A stretch of 64,000 nucleotides of DNA from Flavivirga eckloniae (GTDB lineage Bacteria; Bacteroidota; Bacteroidia; Flavobacteriales; Flavobacteriaceae). The translations under genes and the position numbers were made by a program. Shown piece by piece: positions 43,220 to 51,445 of this stretch. A model generated the notes under the pieces. The model worked only from the letters and a program-made list of their open reading frames with translations. It ran no database searches and was not told the origin of the DNA. Location: NCBI RefSeq assembly GCF_002886045.1, contig NZ_CP025791.1, forward strand, positions 1,572,001 through 1,636,000. Direction: 5' to 3'. The first letter of the stretch is position 1; every line of letters starts with the position of its first letter.

Positions 43220-44722
43220 ATGAAAGCTTTAGTAAGTTTAATGTTGCTATTTGTAATAAATCAAGCATTTGCGCAAAATGAGTATAAACCTGATTGGGAA
43301 TCGTTGGCGACGCATAAGGCAGCACCAGAATGGTTTCAGGATGCCAAATTGGGTATTTATTTCCATTGGGGGCCTTATTCTGTCCCTGCGTTTGATAATG
43401 AGTGGTATCCACGAAATATGTTTATGAAAGGCAATAAGGTGTACAATCATCATTTAGCTACTTATGGAGATCCTAAAGAATTTGGTTACGACAAATTTGT
43501 ACCCATGTTTAAAGCCGAAAAATTTAATCCTGAAGAATGGGCAGAGCTGTTTTATAATGCAGGTGCTCGTTTTGCCGGTCCAGTAGCAATGCATAGTGAT
43601 GGTTTCGCCATGTGGCACAGCAAGGTTTCGCCTTGGAATGTGAAGGATAAGGGGCCACAACGCGATATAATGGGAGAGATCTTTAGCGAACTAAAAAAGC
43701 GTAAAATTAAAACCATAGCTACTTTTCATCATGCTCGCTATGGGCAACGTAACGCCGATACACCAGAAAATTGGGGAACAGAAGATTGGAGATCTGGATA
43801 TAACAGTCATTACCCTTATCATCCCGACCTTCCCACTTCTTCAACGGACCCTGAGTTAAGCTTGCTGTATGGAAACTTTGAATCAATGGATGATTTTCAT
43901 GATTTTTGGTTAAATACAGTTAATGAAGTCGTTGATGGTTATTCTCCAGATATTATCTGGTATGATGCCTGGCTTAATATGATTCCTGAAAAGTACCGAC
44001 AGGAGATGGCTGCAAACTTTTTTAACAGTGGTATAAAAAACAATAAAGAGGTGGTCATCTGTCATAAGCAAAATGATATGCCTATGTCTTTAAGTGTGTT
44101 GGATTTTGAACAAGGTGGTCGTCGAGAAACTCACCCCATGCCTTGGATGACGGATATTACCTTAAGCCATGGCTCTTGGTGTTATACCGAAGGATTGGAA
44201 TATAAAGATGCTGCTTTGGTTCTTCGAAATATGGTTGATGTTTGGAGTAAGAATGGTATTGTATTATTAAACATATCACCTCGCGCAGATGGTGTGATTC
44301 CTGATGAACAAAAGAAAGTGCTACTTGAAATTGGCCAATGGCTGGAAACCTATGGTGAATCGGTATATGAAACCCGACCATATTTTGTTCACGGTTATGG
44401 CAATGCCAATACCGGAGATGGTTCCCATGGAGGGCAATCGGCTAAAATAAAGTATACAAAAGATGACGTTCGTTTTACCATCTCTAAGGATGGTAAGAAC
44501 CTGTATGTATCTTTTTTAGGAAAACCGAAACAAGGAGAGCGCATTCGTATCAATCCATTGGGTATACACCAGTATCATCCAACTTCGCCTATCAAACGAG
44601 TAACTTTGCTTGGTTCTGATACCGAAGTTAAATGGGAAGCCACAACAAGTACCTTTTATATTACAATGCCGAACGTGGAGATGAACGATTTAGTAACGGT
44701 TTTTAAGTTTGAATTAGAGTAA
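43220..44722 (+). CDS. GH29 alpha-L-fucosidase
   Basis: A 500-residue exported glycoside hydrolase. Signal peptide (LVSLMLLFVINQAFAQ), then the GH29 TIM barrel: WFQDAKLGIYFHWGPYSVPAF, ARFAGPVAMHSDGFAMWHS, HHARYGQR, and the nucleophile Asp in DIIWYDAWL (D249). A beta-sandwich C-terminal domain ends in PNVEMNDLVTVFKFELE. It should release alpha-L-fucose from a fucosylated glycan with retention. First gene after the regulator. The ATG at 43220 follows a (ta)n run. Confidence 0.95.
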   Translation: MKALVSLMLLFVINQAFAQNEYKPDWESLATHKAAPEWFQDAKLGIYFHWGPYSVPAFDNEWYPRNMFMKGNKVYNHHLATYGDPKEFGYDKFVPMFKAEKFNPEEWAELFYNAGARFAGPVAMHSDGFAMWHSKVSPWNVKDKGPQRDIMGEIFSELKKRKIKTIATFHHARYGQRNADTPENWGTEDWRSGYNSHYPYHPDLPTSSTDPELSLLYGNFESMDDFHDFWLNTVNEVVDGYSPDIIWYDAWLNMIPEKYRQEMAANFFNSGIKNNKEVVICHKQNDMPMSLSVLDFEQGGRRETHPMPWMTDITLSHGSWCYTEGLEYKDAALVLRNMVDVWSKNGIVLLNISPRADGVIPDEQKKVLLEIGQWLETYGESVYETRPYFVHGYGNANTGDGSHGGQSAKIKYTKDDVRFTISKDGKNLYVSFLGKPKQGERIRINPLGIHQYHPTSPIKRVTLLGSDTEVKWEATTSTFYITMPNVEMNDLVTVFKFELE

Positions 44723-44758
44723 TAAAATACAATTGCGAAACGGAAAAAACTTAAACAT

Positions 44759-46471
44759 ATGAGTAATCTATTCAAAATAATGGCTGTCGCATGCATAAGC
44801 TGCCTTATGAATTGTAATATGCAAACCAAAGAGATAGAAAGTATCCCTACGACCTTTTGTAACCCCATAGATATTTCATATCGTTTCTGTTTGGGGCAGG
44901 AGGATAAGGATCCCTCTAGGCGAGAAGCTGCAGATCCGGTTATTGTAACTTTTAAAGGTCAATACTATCTTTTTGCATCTAAATCGGGTGGCTATTGGTC
45001 TTCTGATGATTTAGCTACGTGGGCATTTATCGAAACCGATGATTTGCCGCTTGAGAAATATGCACCAGGTGTTTTTGCGATAGGCGATACAATTTATTAC
45101 ATGGGCTCTTCAAGATCAAATTACACTTTGCATAAGACTACTGATCCCCAGTCTGGTAATTGGGAATTAGCTGCTAAAGACATAGGTTGTGGTGGATGGG
45201 ATCCTGACTTCTTTCTGGATGACGATAAACGTTTGTATATGTACTGGGGCTCTGGTTCTGATACCTATATATTTGGAATTGAGTTAGATTATGCGAATGA
45301 TTTTAAATGCATTGGTGAACCTATAGCTTTATTCAAGCCAGATAGAACTAACAATGGTTGGGAAAGACGGGGAGACAATAATGAAGACGATTCCAGTGGA
45401 ACCTATAATGAAGGAGCCTTTATGAATAAGCATAATGGAAAATATTATTTGCAATATGCTACGCCCGGCACTCAATTTAAAATTTATGCCGATGGAGTAT
45501 ATGTTGCCGATAATCCTTTAGGACCATTTGTATTACAAGCTCATAATCCTATTTCGTTTAAGCCCGGAGGTTATATTCCCGGAGCAGGACATGGGAGTAC
45601 TTTTGCTGATAAGTATGGAAACTATTGGCACATAACATCGGGTGTAGTTAGGGACAAACAAGCATTTGAACGTCGATTAGTCATGTATCCTACTTTTTTC
45701 GATGAAGAGGGAGTGATGTATTGCAACACAAAGTTTGGCGATTATCCGATGCTTTTGCCTCAAAAGAAGATTACTAAACCTGATGATTTCCATCCCGGAT
45801 GGATGCTATTATCATATAAAAAGGACGTAACAGTTTCTTCGTCCTTAGATGAAAAGGTAGCCGAAAACATGGTGGATGAAAACATTCGAACGTATTGGGC
45901 TGCACAATCGGGAGAGTCTTCGGAATGGGCATCAATCGATCTGGGCGAAGAATACCTCGTAAGAGCAATACAGCTTAATTTTGCAGAGCATAACGCACAG
46001 CTATATGGAAGAGTATCTGGGATAAAACACCGTTATTCAATTGATTATTCAAGCGATGGCAAAGCATGGCAATCCTTAGTGGACCAATCTAAAAGTGAAA
46101 CCGATAATACGCACAATTACTTTCAGCTTAATGCACCCGTTTCTTGTCGTTATATTCGAGTAAATAACAAGGAAGTTCCGGGTGGTAGCTTTGCTATTTC
46201 TGGCTTACGCGTTTTTGGTGATGGAAATGAAGATCATCCTGGGCCATCAAAGATTGTTAGTTCGAGGGATAAGGAAGATAAGTGCAGTGTTAAATTAAGC
46301 TGGACAAAATCTGAAAATGCCATTGGCTATCATATTAAATTTGGTTTGTCACCCGACAAATTATATAACAATGTAATGGTTTTTGATACCACATCCTATC
46401 AATTAAACTGTTTGAATGCAAGTGAAGAATACTTCTTTGATATAGAGCCTTTTAATGAATCTAGTGATTAA
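44759..46471 (+). CDS. GH43-family glycosidase with F5/8C (CBM32-like) module and FN3-like end
   Basis: A 570-residue probable lipoprotein (N-terminal hydrophobic run with LMNC). Then a five-bladed GH43 propeller: ADPVIVTFKGQYYLFAS (base Asp), GGWDPDFFLDDDKRLYMYW (modulating Asp), TYNEGAFMNKHNGKYYLQYA (acid Glu). About 350-490 is a discoidin-type domain (EWASIDLGEEYLVRAIQLNF ... SCRYIRVNN), and about 500-568 an FN3-like domain (CSVKLSWTKSENAIGYHIKFG). Specificity inside GH43 (arabinose, xylose, galactose) cannot be told. It follows the GH29 gene by 36 nt and is probably co-transcribed. Confidence 0.93.
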   Translation: MSNLFKIMAVACISCLMNCNMQTKEIESIPTTFCNPIDISYRFCLGQEDKDPSRREAADPVIVTFKGQYYLFASKSGGYWSSDDLATWAFIETDDLPLEKYAPGVFAIGDTIYYMGSSRSNYTLHKTTDPQSGNWELAAKDIGCGGWDPDFFLDDDKRLYMYWGSGSDTYIFGIELDYANDFKCIGEPIALFKPDRTNNGWERRGDNNEDDSSGTYNEGAFMNKHNGKYYLQYATPGTQFKIYADGVYVADNPLGPFVLQAHNPISFKPGGYIPGAGHGSTFADKYGNYWHITSGVVRDKQAFERRLVMYPTFFDEEGVMYCNTKFGDYPMLLPQKKITKPDDFHPGWMLLSYKKDVTVSSSLDEKVAENMVDENIRTYWAAQSGESSEWASIDLGEEYLVRAIQLNFAEHNAQLYGRVSGIKHRYSIDYSSDGKAWQSLVDQSKSETDNTHNYFQLNAPVSCRYIRVNNKEVPGGSFAISGLRVFGDGNEDHPGPSKIVSSRDKEDKCSVKLSWTKSENAIGYHIKFGLSPDKLYNNVMVFDTTSYQLNCLNASEEYFFDIEPFNESSD

Positions 46472-46541
46472 TTAGTTTAAACTTATTGTGTTTTTTTGAA
46501 TTAGACAATTATTACATAAGAACTTCCAAATAAATAGTAAA

Positions 46542-46880
46542 ATGAAACAAATACTTATTGTTGCCTTGTCATTAATTTCCATGTGGACAAGTGCCCAGAG
46601 TTTAGGAGTGTACTTGTCTCCCAAAGGCAATGATGCTAATAATGGAACTGAATTATCACCCATAAAAAGTGTAGCTGGAGCACGTGAACTGATAACGAAA
46701 GCTTTTAGTAGAAATACTTACGACGAAGTTAAGGTGTTATTTACCAAAGGTGATTATAAAATCAGTGAAGAGCTGGTCTTTGACAGTACCTTGTTTACTG
46801 GCAAAGAAGCGCACTTAACGTTAAAATCATCAAGAAAGATAAAAGCCACTATCTCAGGTGGAAAACGCATTAAACAATAA
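46542..46880 (+). pseudogene. Truncated N-terminus of a right-handed beta-helix protein
   Basis: 112 codons with a good signal peptide (ILIVALSLISMWTSAQ) and then VYLSPKGNDANNGTELSPIKSVAGARELI, the start of a DUF1565/PbH1-type beta-helix enzyme. The same region opens the next gene (EIFVSLEGNDKHTGTKQSP). Reading stops at SGGKRIKQ, the point where the intact neighbour continues GGKALPVSAWKK for 800 more residues. The catalytic helix is missing, so this is a remnant or a short secreted stub. The next gene starts 3 nt after its stop. Confidence 0.7.
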
Positions 46881-46882
46881 TT

Positions 46883-49669
46883 ATGTACGAAAGAAGTAAA
46901 CGAATATTTCTAGCTATAGTCATTTTACTTGTTAATGTAAGCAACTTATTTGCACAAGAAATATTTGTGTCTTTAGAAGGAAATGACAAACACACAGGAA
47001 CTAAACAATCACCTGTTGCAACCATTGAAAAGGCATGGGAATTAGCTCAAAACGTTAAGAATGTTGATACCGTATTTATTCGAATAGAAGATGGAAGATA
47101 TGAAGCAAACAAAATGATTCATCTTAAACAAGATGTATCAACTTCCATTCCTATTGTTATAAAAGCAGTTAATCCTCAAAAAGTCATTATAGCTGGAGGT
47201 AAAGCACTTCCTGTATCGGCATGGAAAAAATTAAAAAGAGGTACTGTTCATAAAATTCTAGAACCATCAGTAAGAACAAACATTTACCAAATTGATCTTA
47301 AAGATTTGGGGATTACCGATTTTGGAACACTCAAAGGACGTGGCTTTAGTAAAAATGTTTTACCAATGGAGATGGAACTTTTTTTCAATAATTCTCGAGC
47401 CACATTAGCCAGATGGCCAAATTATAATGCAGAAGCCCCATATACAGGTATGGCGAAATATGGCAAAATGACCCAGGAAGGAGCTAAACCTAGGTTTGGT
47501 GACACTTCTGGGACACCTGCAAAGTTTATTTTCAAAAATAATCGCATTAAAAAATGGGTGCTAAACGAAGATGTCTGGTTACACGGTGTTTGGGCATGGG
47601 ATTGGGCAGATAGAAGAATGCCTCTTCTAGATGTAGACACAAAAGCATCTGAACTTACAGTAGGGTGTTCTTATTATGGTTTAAAATCGAATAAATATTT
47701 CTACGTTGTTAATGCCATTGCAGAACTGGATTCACCAGGTGAATATTACATCGATCGAAACCATGGTGTATTGTATTTCTGGCCTCCTGCCCCACTTAAA
47801 AAGGCGACAACCTCTGTATCAATAACAGAAAAACCTTTGCTCGTTTTAGATAATACACATCATGTTACTATTGAAGGCATTATTTTTCAAGAAGGCCGTA
47901 GTGTTGGAATAAATATAATTGGAGGTTCAAACAACATTATCGACAACTGTATTGTTCGTGCCATGGGCTCAGCAGCAGTAAATATAGGCGAAGGTCAAAA
48001 AGGCTATGAAATCATCGGTATTGGATACGGTGGTGGAAATACTGGGCTTTACGAACGTACTGGCTGGAACCGCAATGGTGGTAAAAATAACGGTTTACGA
48101 AATTGCGAAATATATGATATAGCTGCTTATGGTGTATTGCTTGGTGGTGGTGATAGAAAAACCTTAACACCTGCAGGTAATTTTGTTGAAAATTGTAATA
48201 TTCATCATGTTGCCCGAGTATACGAACAAATGTTTTCCAATGTACACATTGATGGCGTTGGGAATCGTGTTTCTAATTGCGATTTGAGTTTTAATCCACA
48301 TTCAGCCATCATGTTTTGGGGAAACAACCATACCATCGAATACAACGAAATACATCATTCTGTTTATAATAGTAGCGATGCTGGTGCCATTTATACTGGT
48401 CGTGATCCTTCGCAAACAGGAACCGAAATTCGCTGGAACTTCTTCCATAACATCTATGGAAATCACGATTATGAAGGTGTATTTTTCGACGACGGCGCCA
48501 GTGGACTTAAAGTACATGGCAATATTTTTTACGACATTCAGTCAAGCGGAGCTACTAAATACCATGGCGGTCAGAACAATGAATTTACAAATAATATTGT
48601 TGTTGATTGTAGTATGCCTGTTGGTTATCAGCTTTGGAATCAGTCCAGATGGAATGATTTTTTCGATTCGGATTTTATGGAAAATCGCTTATTCAATGCT
48701 GTCAATATTCTTGAAGAACCATATCTTTCAACATACCCATGGCTATATCGAATATTCGATGTGCCTTATGCTAAAAACAGTCACATTGAGGAACGAAATT
48801 ATGTTACGTCTATCGATGACCCATTATTTGAAAACGGAAAAGAATTAGATTTTAGAATAAGTGATTGGCAAGCTTTAAGAGATAAAGTTCCGGGAATGCA
48901 AATTGTACCTATTGAAAAAATAGGACTAAAAAACAAAGCAAGCCGTTTAATATCGCCTGTTTTTTACATGAAAACACAACGCCTTTTCCCTGGGCACCCT
49001 TTTGAAATAGGTCCAGCTAAAATACTGGAAGGTCATGGCGATTTTGAAATTTATTATACAACCGACGGAAGTGAACCTACCCGATCTTCAAAAAAATATA
49101 GCAAGGCAGTGGTTATGGATAAACCAGCAACGATTAAAGCTAGAATTTATCAAAAAGGAATACCAGATTCATTGGCTTCAAATGTAAAAATAAAGCAATG
49201 TGAAGATCCACAGGGCACTATCTTTCTAGATGAATTATACCCTACATCAATTATTGCGCATAAGGGTATTAAATTGAATCACAATTATGCATTTTCAAAC
49301 AGGGTCTATCTAGGAGGAAGAGCGTATTTACATAGCGTCATGGCATGTCCTACCGTTAAAAACAAATACTCAGAGTTAGTATACGACCTATCATTTATTA
49401 ATAAGAATATTGTTTTTAAATCAGATTTTGGAATTGATAAAGTATCTAAAAACGGAAGTGTTGATTTTATTGTTAAAGGCAAAAAAGATGGTAAAACAAA
49501 AGAACTGTTTAAATCAAAAAGAATGACCAAAGGAGGAGCCTTCGAAACAGTTCAGTTGGATGTTTCAGGATACGATGAATTAATATTAATCGTTACAGAC
49601 GGAAGAGATAATGTTTGGGGCGACCATGCTGTATGGGGAGAAGCTCGTTTGGAAATTTCAGAAGAATGA
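46883..49669 (+). CDS. Large right-handed beta-helix glycan-active protein with NPCBM module (GH141-like candidate)
   Basis: A 928-residue secreted protein. Signal peptide (IFLAIVILLVNVSNLFAQ), N-terminal DUF1565-like segment, then a long parallel beta-helix (about 150-670) with ATLARWPNYN, GGGNTGLYERTGWNRNGG, HIDGVGNRVSNCDLSFNPHS and DAGAIYTGRDPSQTGTEIRWN. About 715-770 resembles the chitobiase C-terminal domain (IYYTTDGSEPTRSSKKYS). The end (about 785-925) is an NPCBM carbohydrate-binding domain. Beta-helix enzymes in fucose-related loci include GH141 and GH136; I cannot decide. Last gene of the cluster, ending before a terminator. Confidence 0.88.
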   Translation: MYERSKRIFLAIVILLVNVSNLFAQEIFVSLEGNDKHTGTKQSPVATIEKAWELAQNVKNVDTVFIRIEDGRYEANKMIHLKQDVSTSIPIVIKAVNPQKVIIAGGKALPVSAWKKLKRGTVHKILEPSVRTNIYQIDLKDLGITDFGTLKGRGFSKNVLPMEMELFFNNSRATLARWPNYNAEAPYTGMAKYGKMTQEGAKPRFGDTSGTPAKFIFKNNRIKKWVLNEDVWLHGVWAWDWADRRMPLLDVDTKASELTVGCSYYGLKSNKYFYVVNAIAELDSPGEYYIDRNHGVLYFWPPAPLKKATTSVSITEKPLLVLDNTHHVTIEGIIFQEGRSVGINIIGGSNNIIDNCIVRAMGSAAVNIGEGQKGYEIIGIGYGGGNTGLYERTGWNRNGGKNNGLRNCEIYDIAAYGVLLGGGDRKTLTPAGNFVENCNIHHVARVYEQMFSNVHIDGVGNRVSNCDLSFNPHSAIMFWGNNHTIEYNEIHHSVYNSSDAGAIYTGRDPSQTGTEIRWNFFHNIYGNHDYEGVFFDDGASGLKVHGNIFYDIQSSGATKYHGGQNNEFTNNIVVDCSMPVGYQLWNQSRWNDFFDSDFMENRLFNAVNILEEPYLSTYPWLYRIFDVPYAKNSHIEERNYVTSIDDPLFENGKELDFRISDWQALRDKVPGMQIVPIEKIGLKNKASRLISPVFYMKTQRLFPGHPFEIGPAKILEGHGDFEIYYTTDGSEPTRSSKKYSKAVVMDKPATIKARIYQKGIPDSLASNVKIKQCEDPQGTIFLDELYPTSIIAHKGIKLNHNYAFSNRVYLGGRAYLHSVMACPTVKNKYSELVYDLSFINKNIVFKSDFGIDKVSKNGSVDFIVKGKKDGKTKELFKSKRMTKGGAFETVQLDVSGYDELILIVTDGRDNVWGDHAVWGEARLEISEE

Positions 49670-49732
49670 TGTTTTGAATTCCTGCGATTTGTGCTGAACT
49701 TGCCTGTGCTGAACTTGATTCAGTATTTCAGT

Positions 49733-49746
49733 AAGGCAGGAATCTC
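49733..49746 (-). repeat. Left arm of a 14-bp inverted repeat bracketing the deaminase-STING module
   Basis: aaggcaggaatctc, the exact reverse complement of 51446-51459. About 1.7 kb apart. The word belongs to a widespread family of short intergenic repeats. Confidence 0.7.
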
Positions 49747-49778
49747 CTAATCGGGAAACCTAATTAACATACAAAAGA

Positions 49779-49814
49779 GGCTGTCTAAAAAGCTAAGACA
49801 GTCTCTTTTTTGTT
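49779..49814 (+). terminator. Terminator at the right edge of the carbohydrate cluster
   Basis: Hairpin agaggctgtct / agacagtctct (one G-T pair) followed by tttttt. It shares the aaagaggctgtct arm with the pruA terminator at 38358-38393. Confidence 0.85.
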
Positions 49815-49857
49815 TTATAAACTTTTGTGATTGAGACTATTGACTTTGTCAGAAAAA

Positions 49858-49874
49858 TTAACGAACTTCGTTAA
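49858..49874. promoter_or_regulatory. Perfect 17-bp dyad, candidate operator of the deaminase-STING genes
   Basis: ttaacgaa-c-ttcgttaa: two 8-bp arms around one base, 27 nt before the ATG at 49902. It has the size and symmetry of a dimeric repressor site. No T-run follows, so a terminator is unlikely. No other copy was noticed in the window. Confidence 0.45.
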
Positions 49875-49901
49875 AATCATTACAATAAAGCCAAAATCCT
49901 G

Positions 49902-49999
49902 ATGAGCCAAAAAAAAATATTATAAATAATTTTAAAGTAATAACATGTCTAACTGTCATTTTTCAATTGGTTGCATGTACGCAAGGAAATAAGAAAAAT
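49902..49999 (+). other. Out-of-frame lipoprotein signal sequence behind an A9 tract
   Basis: ATG 49902 (MSQKK...) hits a stop at 49923. With ten As instead of nine at 49909-49917 it would read into the frame of FKVITCLTVIFQLVAC-TQGNKKN and on into the deaminase, giving a normal type II signal peptide with lipobox LVAC. Either a sequencing error, a phase-variable tract, or transcriptional slippage. Confidence 0.6.
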
Positions 50000-50695
50000 A
50001 TGAGTGATAAAAAGGAATCAAAAATAAAAATTTCAAAAACCAGTGAGTCAATTGAACTTGATGAGATACACTCATTGCTAAGTTATTCAATCGTACAAAA
50101 GTTCTGGGAAAATGATGATCGAAATGGACGAGGCTATAATGTAGGTGTAATTTTAGTTGATGAAAATAAAAATATTGTTGATTGGGATATAAACTCAGTT
50201 AATAAAACTGAAAACAGCACTCAACATGGAGAGATGAGATTAATCTCAAGATACTTAGATAAAGATGAACTATATTCACTCAAAGGATATACAATGTATC
50301 CAACACTTGAGCCCTGTGCAATGTGCGCAGGTATGATGACAATGACTAACGTGTATCGTACAGTAAACGGCCAAATGGATTATTTTTATTCTAAAGCATT
50401 AGAGCGCTTGTCTATTGACACCAGAGAATGTGGTGGATACCCTCCTTACCCAAGAACGGTAATATCGGAAATTAGCCCTTCTTCAATTTCTACACGGTTA
50501 GATGCTGAATACAAACAATACACTAACGCAGGGAACAAACCCATAATTACAAAATTCCTGTCTACTTATAAGGCAAAAACTATATATGATGATGCATTTA
50601 ATCAATTCATAAATTTTAAATGTAAGTTTCCTGAAAATAAAACCAAATATGAAAATGCTATTAAATTTTATAACTCTCTTCCAGAATCAATCTAA
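50000..50695 (+). CDS. Cytidine/nucleoside deaminase-like protein, first gene of the STING module
   Basis: A 231-residue protein counted from ATG 50000. It has a CDA-superfamily zinc site: H76 and E78 in TQHGEMRL, C106 and C109 in EPCAMCAGMM, as in Tad/guanine-deaminase-type enzymes. It should therefore hydrolyse an amino group from a base or nucleotide; substrate unknown. The C-terminal 100 residues (RECGGYPPYPRTVIS, ITKFLSTYKAKTIYDDA) are an extension I do not recognise. The frame is open upstream to 49889 and there encodes FKVITCLTVIFQLVAC, a lipoprotein signal, but without any ATG. The ATG at 49902 would join it only if the A9 run at 49909-49917 had one more A. It may thus be either cytosolic or a lipoprotein. 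The STING-like gene begins 1 nt after its stop. Confidence 0.82.
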   Translation: MSDKKESKIKISKTSESIELDEIHSLLSYSIVQKFWENDDRNGRGYNVGVILVDENKNIVDWDINSVNKTENSTQHGEMRLISRYLDKDELYSLKGYTMYPTLEPCAMCAGMMTMTNVYRTVNGQMDYFYSKALERLSIDTRECGGYPPYPRTVISEISPSSISTRLDAEYKQYTNAGNKPIITKFLSTYKAKTIYDDAFNQFINFKCKFPENKTKYENAIKFYNSLPESI

Positions 50696-50696
50696 T

Positions 50697-51395
50697 ATGA
50701 TTGCTGAACACATAGATTTGATATCTGGTATTATTGGTATAACTACTGCCATCATTGCTTTATACAAGTATATCAAAGAGAAGCGGAAAAATAAAGAATT
50801 AGAAGATGAAGTACGTCATATAGCTTCAACTGGAGTTGCTCTTGGATACTATTACAATTTTGCCAAAGATATTTTTTTGATTTTAAGGTTGGCCAGACTT
50901 AAAGTAGAGCTATACAAAAAGGATGGTAAGGAAATAGATCAAGTACGAGAATTTAAAACCAAAGACGTAACATTAAGAGTAGTAATGCCAAGGAATTTAG
51001 AACAAGACTCTATCGATGAGGCAATTAATTTCATGTATTCTTATCCAAAGGCAGATATAGTAAGATTAGATAATGAGAGGAATATAGGAATAAATTATTT
51101 ATTGGATGAGACTGGAAAATTGGTTATAATTGATTTTCCTAAACCTTTAAAAGCTGTAAGGATGCATCTTTTAAGTGAAGAAGAATTTAAAGAAATTATT
51201 GCCAAAGGTAAATTTACTCAAGATGAAGATATATTTGATACGCCTGAATGGAAGAAAGCCGAAAAAGATGAGATGGAGAACTTCCAAAAAGCAATTATCA
51301 AACTAATAAAAAGAGATGATTTTGGAGTGCCAATAAATAAAATAGAATTCGTTCCCATTCAGAATTTGAATAATATTATGCAGAACAATACATAA
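50697..51395 (+). CDS. Bacterial STING-like protein with one N-terminal membrane helix (TM-STING)
   Basis: A 232-residue protein started at ATG 50697, 1 nt after the deaminase stop; an upstream in-frame ATG would overlap the deaminase by 47 nt. Residues 7-24 form one membrane helix (LISGIIGITTAIIALYKY), then basic KEKRKNK puts the rest in the cytosol. From about 43 to 222 the pattern fits prokaryotic STING domains: GVALGYYYNFAKDIF (dimer helix start, compare GLAWSYYIGYL in human STING), LRVVMPRNL after a strand, the lid-like region about 118-140, KLVIIDFPKPL (the bacterial c-di-GMP-contacting D.P.TL-type loop, here with K in place of T), and EMENFQKAIIKLIKRDDF at the end. Known bacterial STINGs are CBASS effectors next to a CdnE cyclase; none is present here. 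Family call is by pattern only. Confidence 0.7.
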   Translation: MIAEHIDLISGIIGITTAIIALYKYIKEKRKNKELEDEVRHIASTGVALGYYYNFAKDIFLILRLARLKVELYKKDGKEIDQVREFKTKDVTLRVVMPRNLEQDSIDEAINFMYSYPKADIVRLDNERNIGINYLLDETGKLVIIDFPKPLKAVRMHLLSEEEFKEIIAKGKFTQDEDIFDTPEWKKAEKDEMENFQKAIIKLIKRDDFGVPINKIEFVPIQNLNNIMQNNT

Positions 51396-51445
51396 GCGTT
51401 AAACAAACATTTCAAAAAACTATTTTCTATCGTAAATCATTATAA

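Larger units (their letters stand above)
49670..49901. other. Intergenic region between the carbohydrate cluster and the STING module
   Basis: Holds a repeat with tandem 'tgctgaactt' words (49691-49717), one arm of a 14-bp inverted repeat (49733-49746), a terminator (49779-49814) and a perfect 17-bp dyad (49858-49874). No gene. Confidence 0.7.

Noticed and set aside
48378-48848. 156-codon frame inside the beta-helix gene
   Set aside because: It is a +1-frame shadow of a gene with clear domain structure; its translation is hydrophobic and irregular.
49889-51395. Classical CBASS operon
   Set aside because: The first gene has deaminase motifs (HGE, PCAMC) and not the GS...D.D nucleotidyltransferase signature, and no cyclase, Cap2/Cap3 or nuclease gene is nearby.
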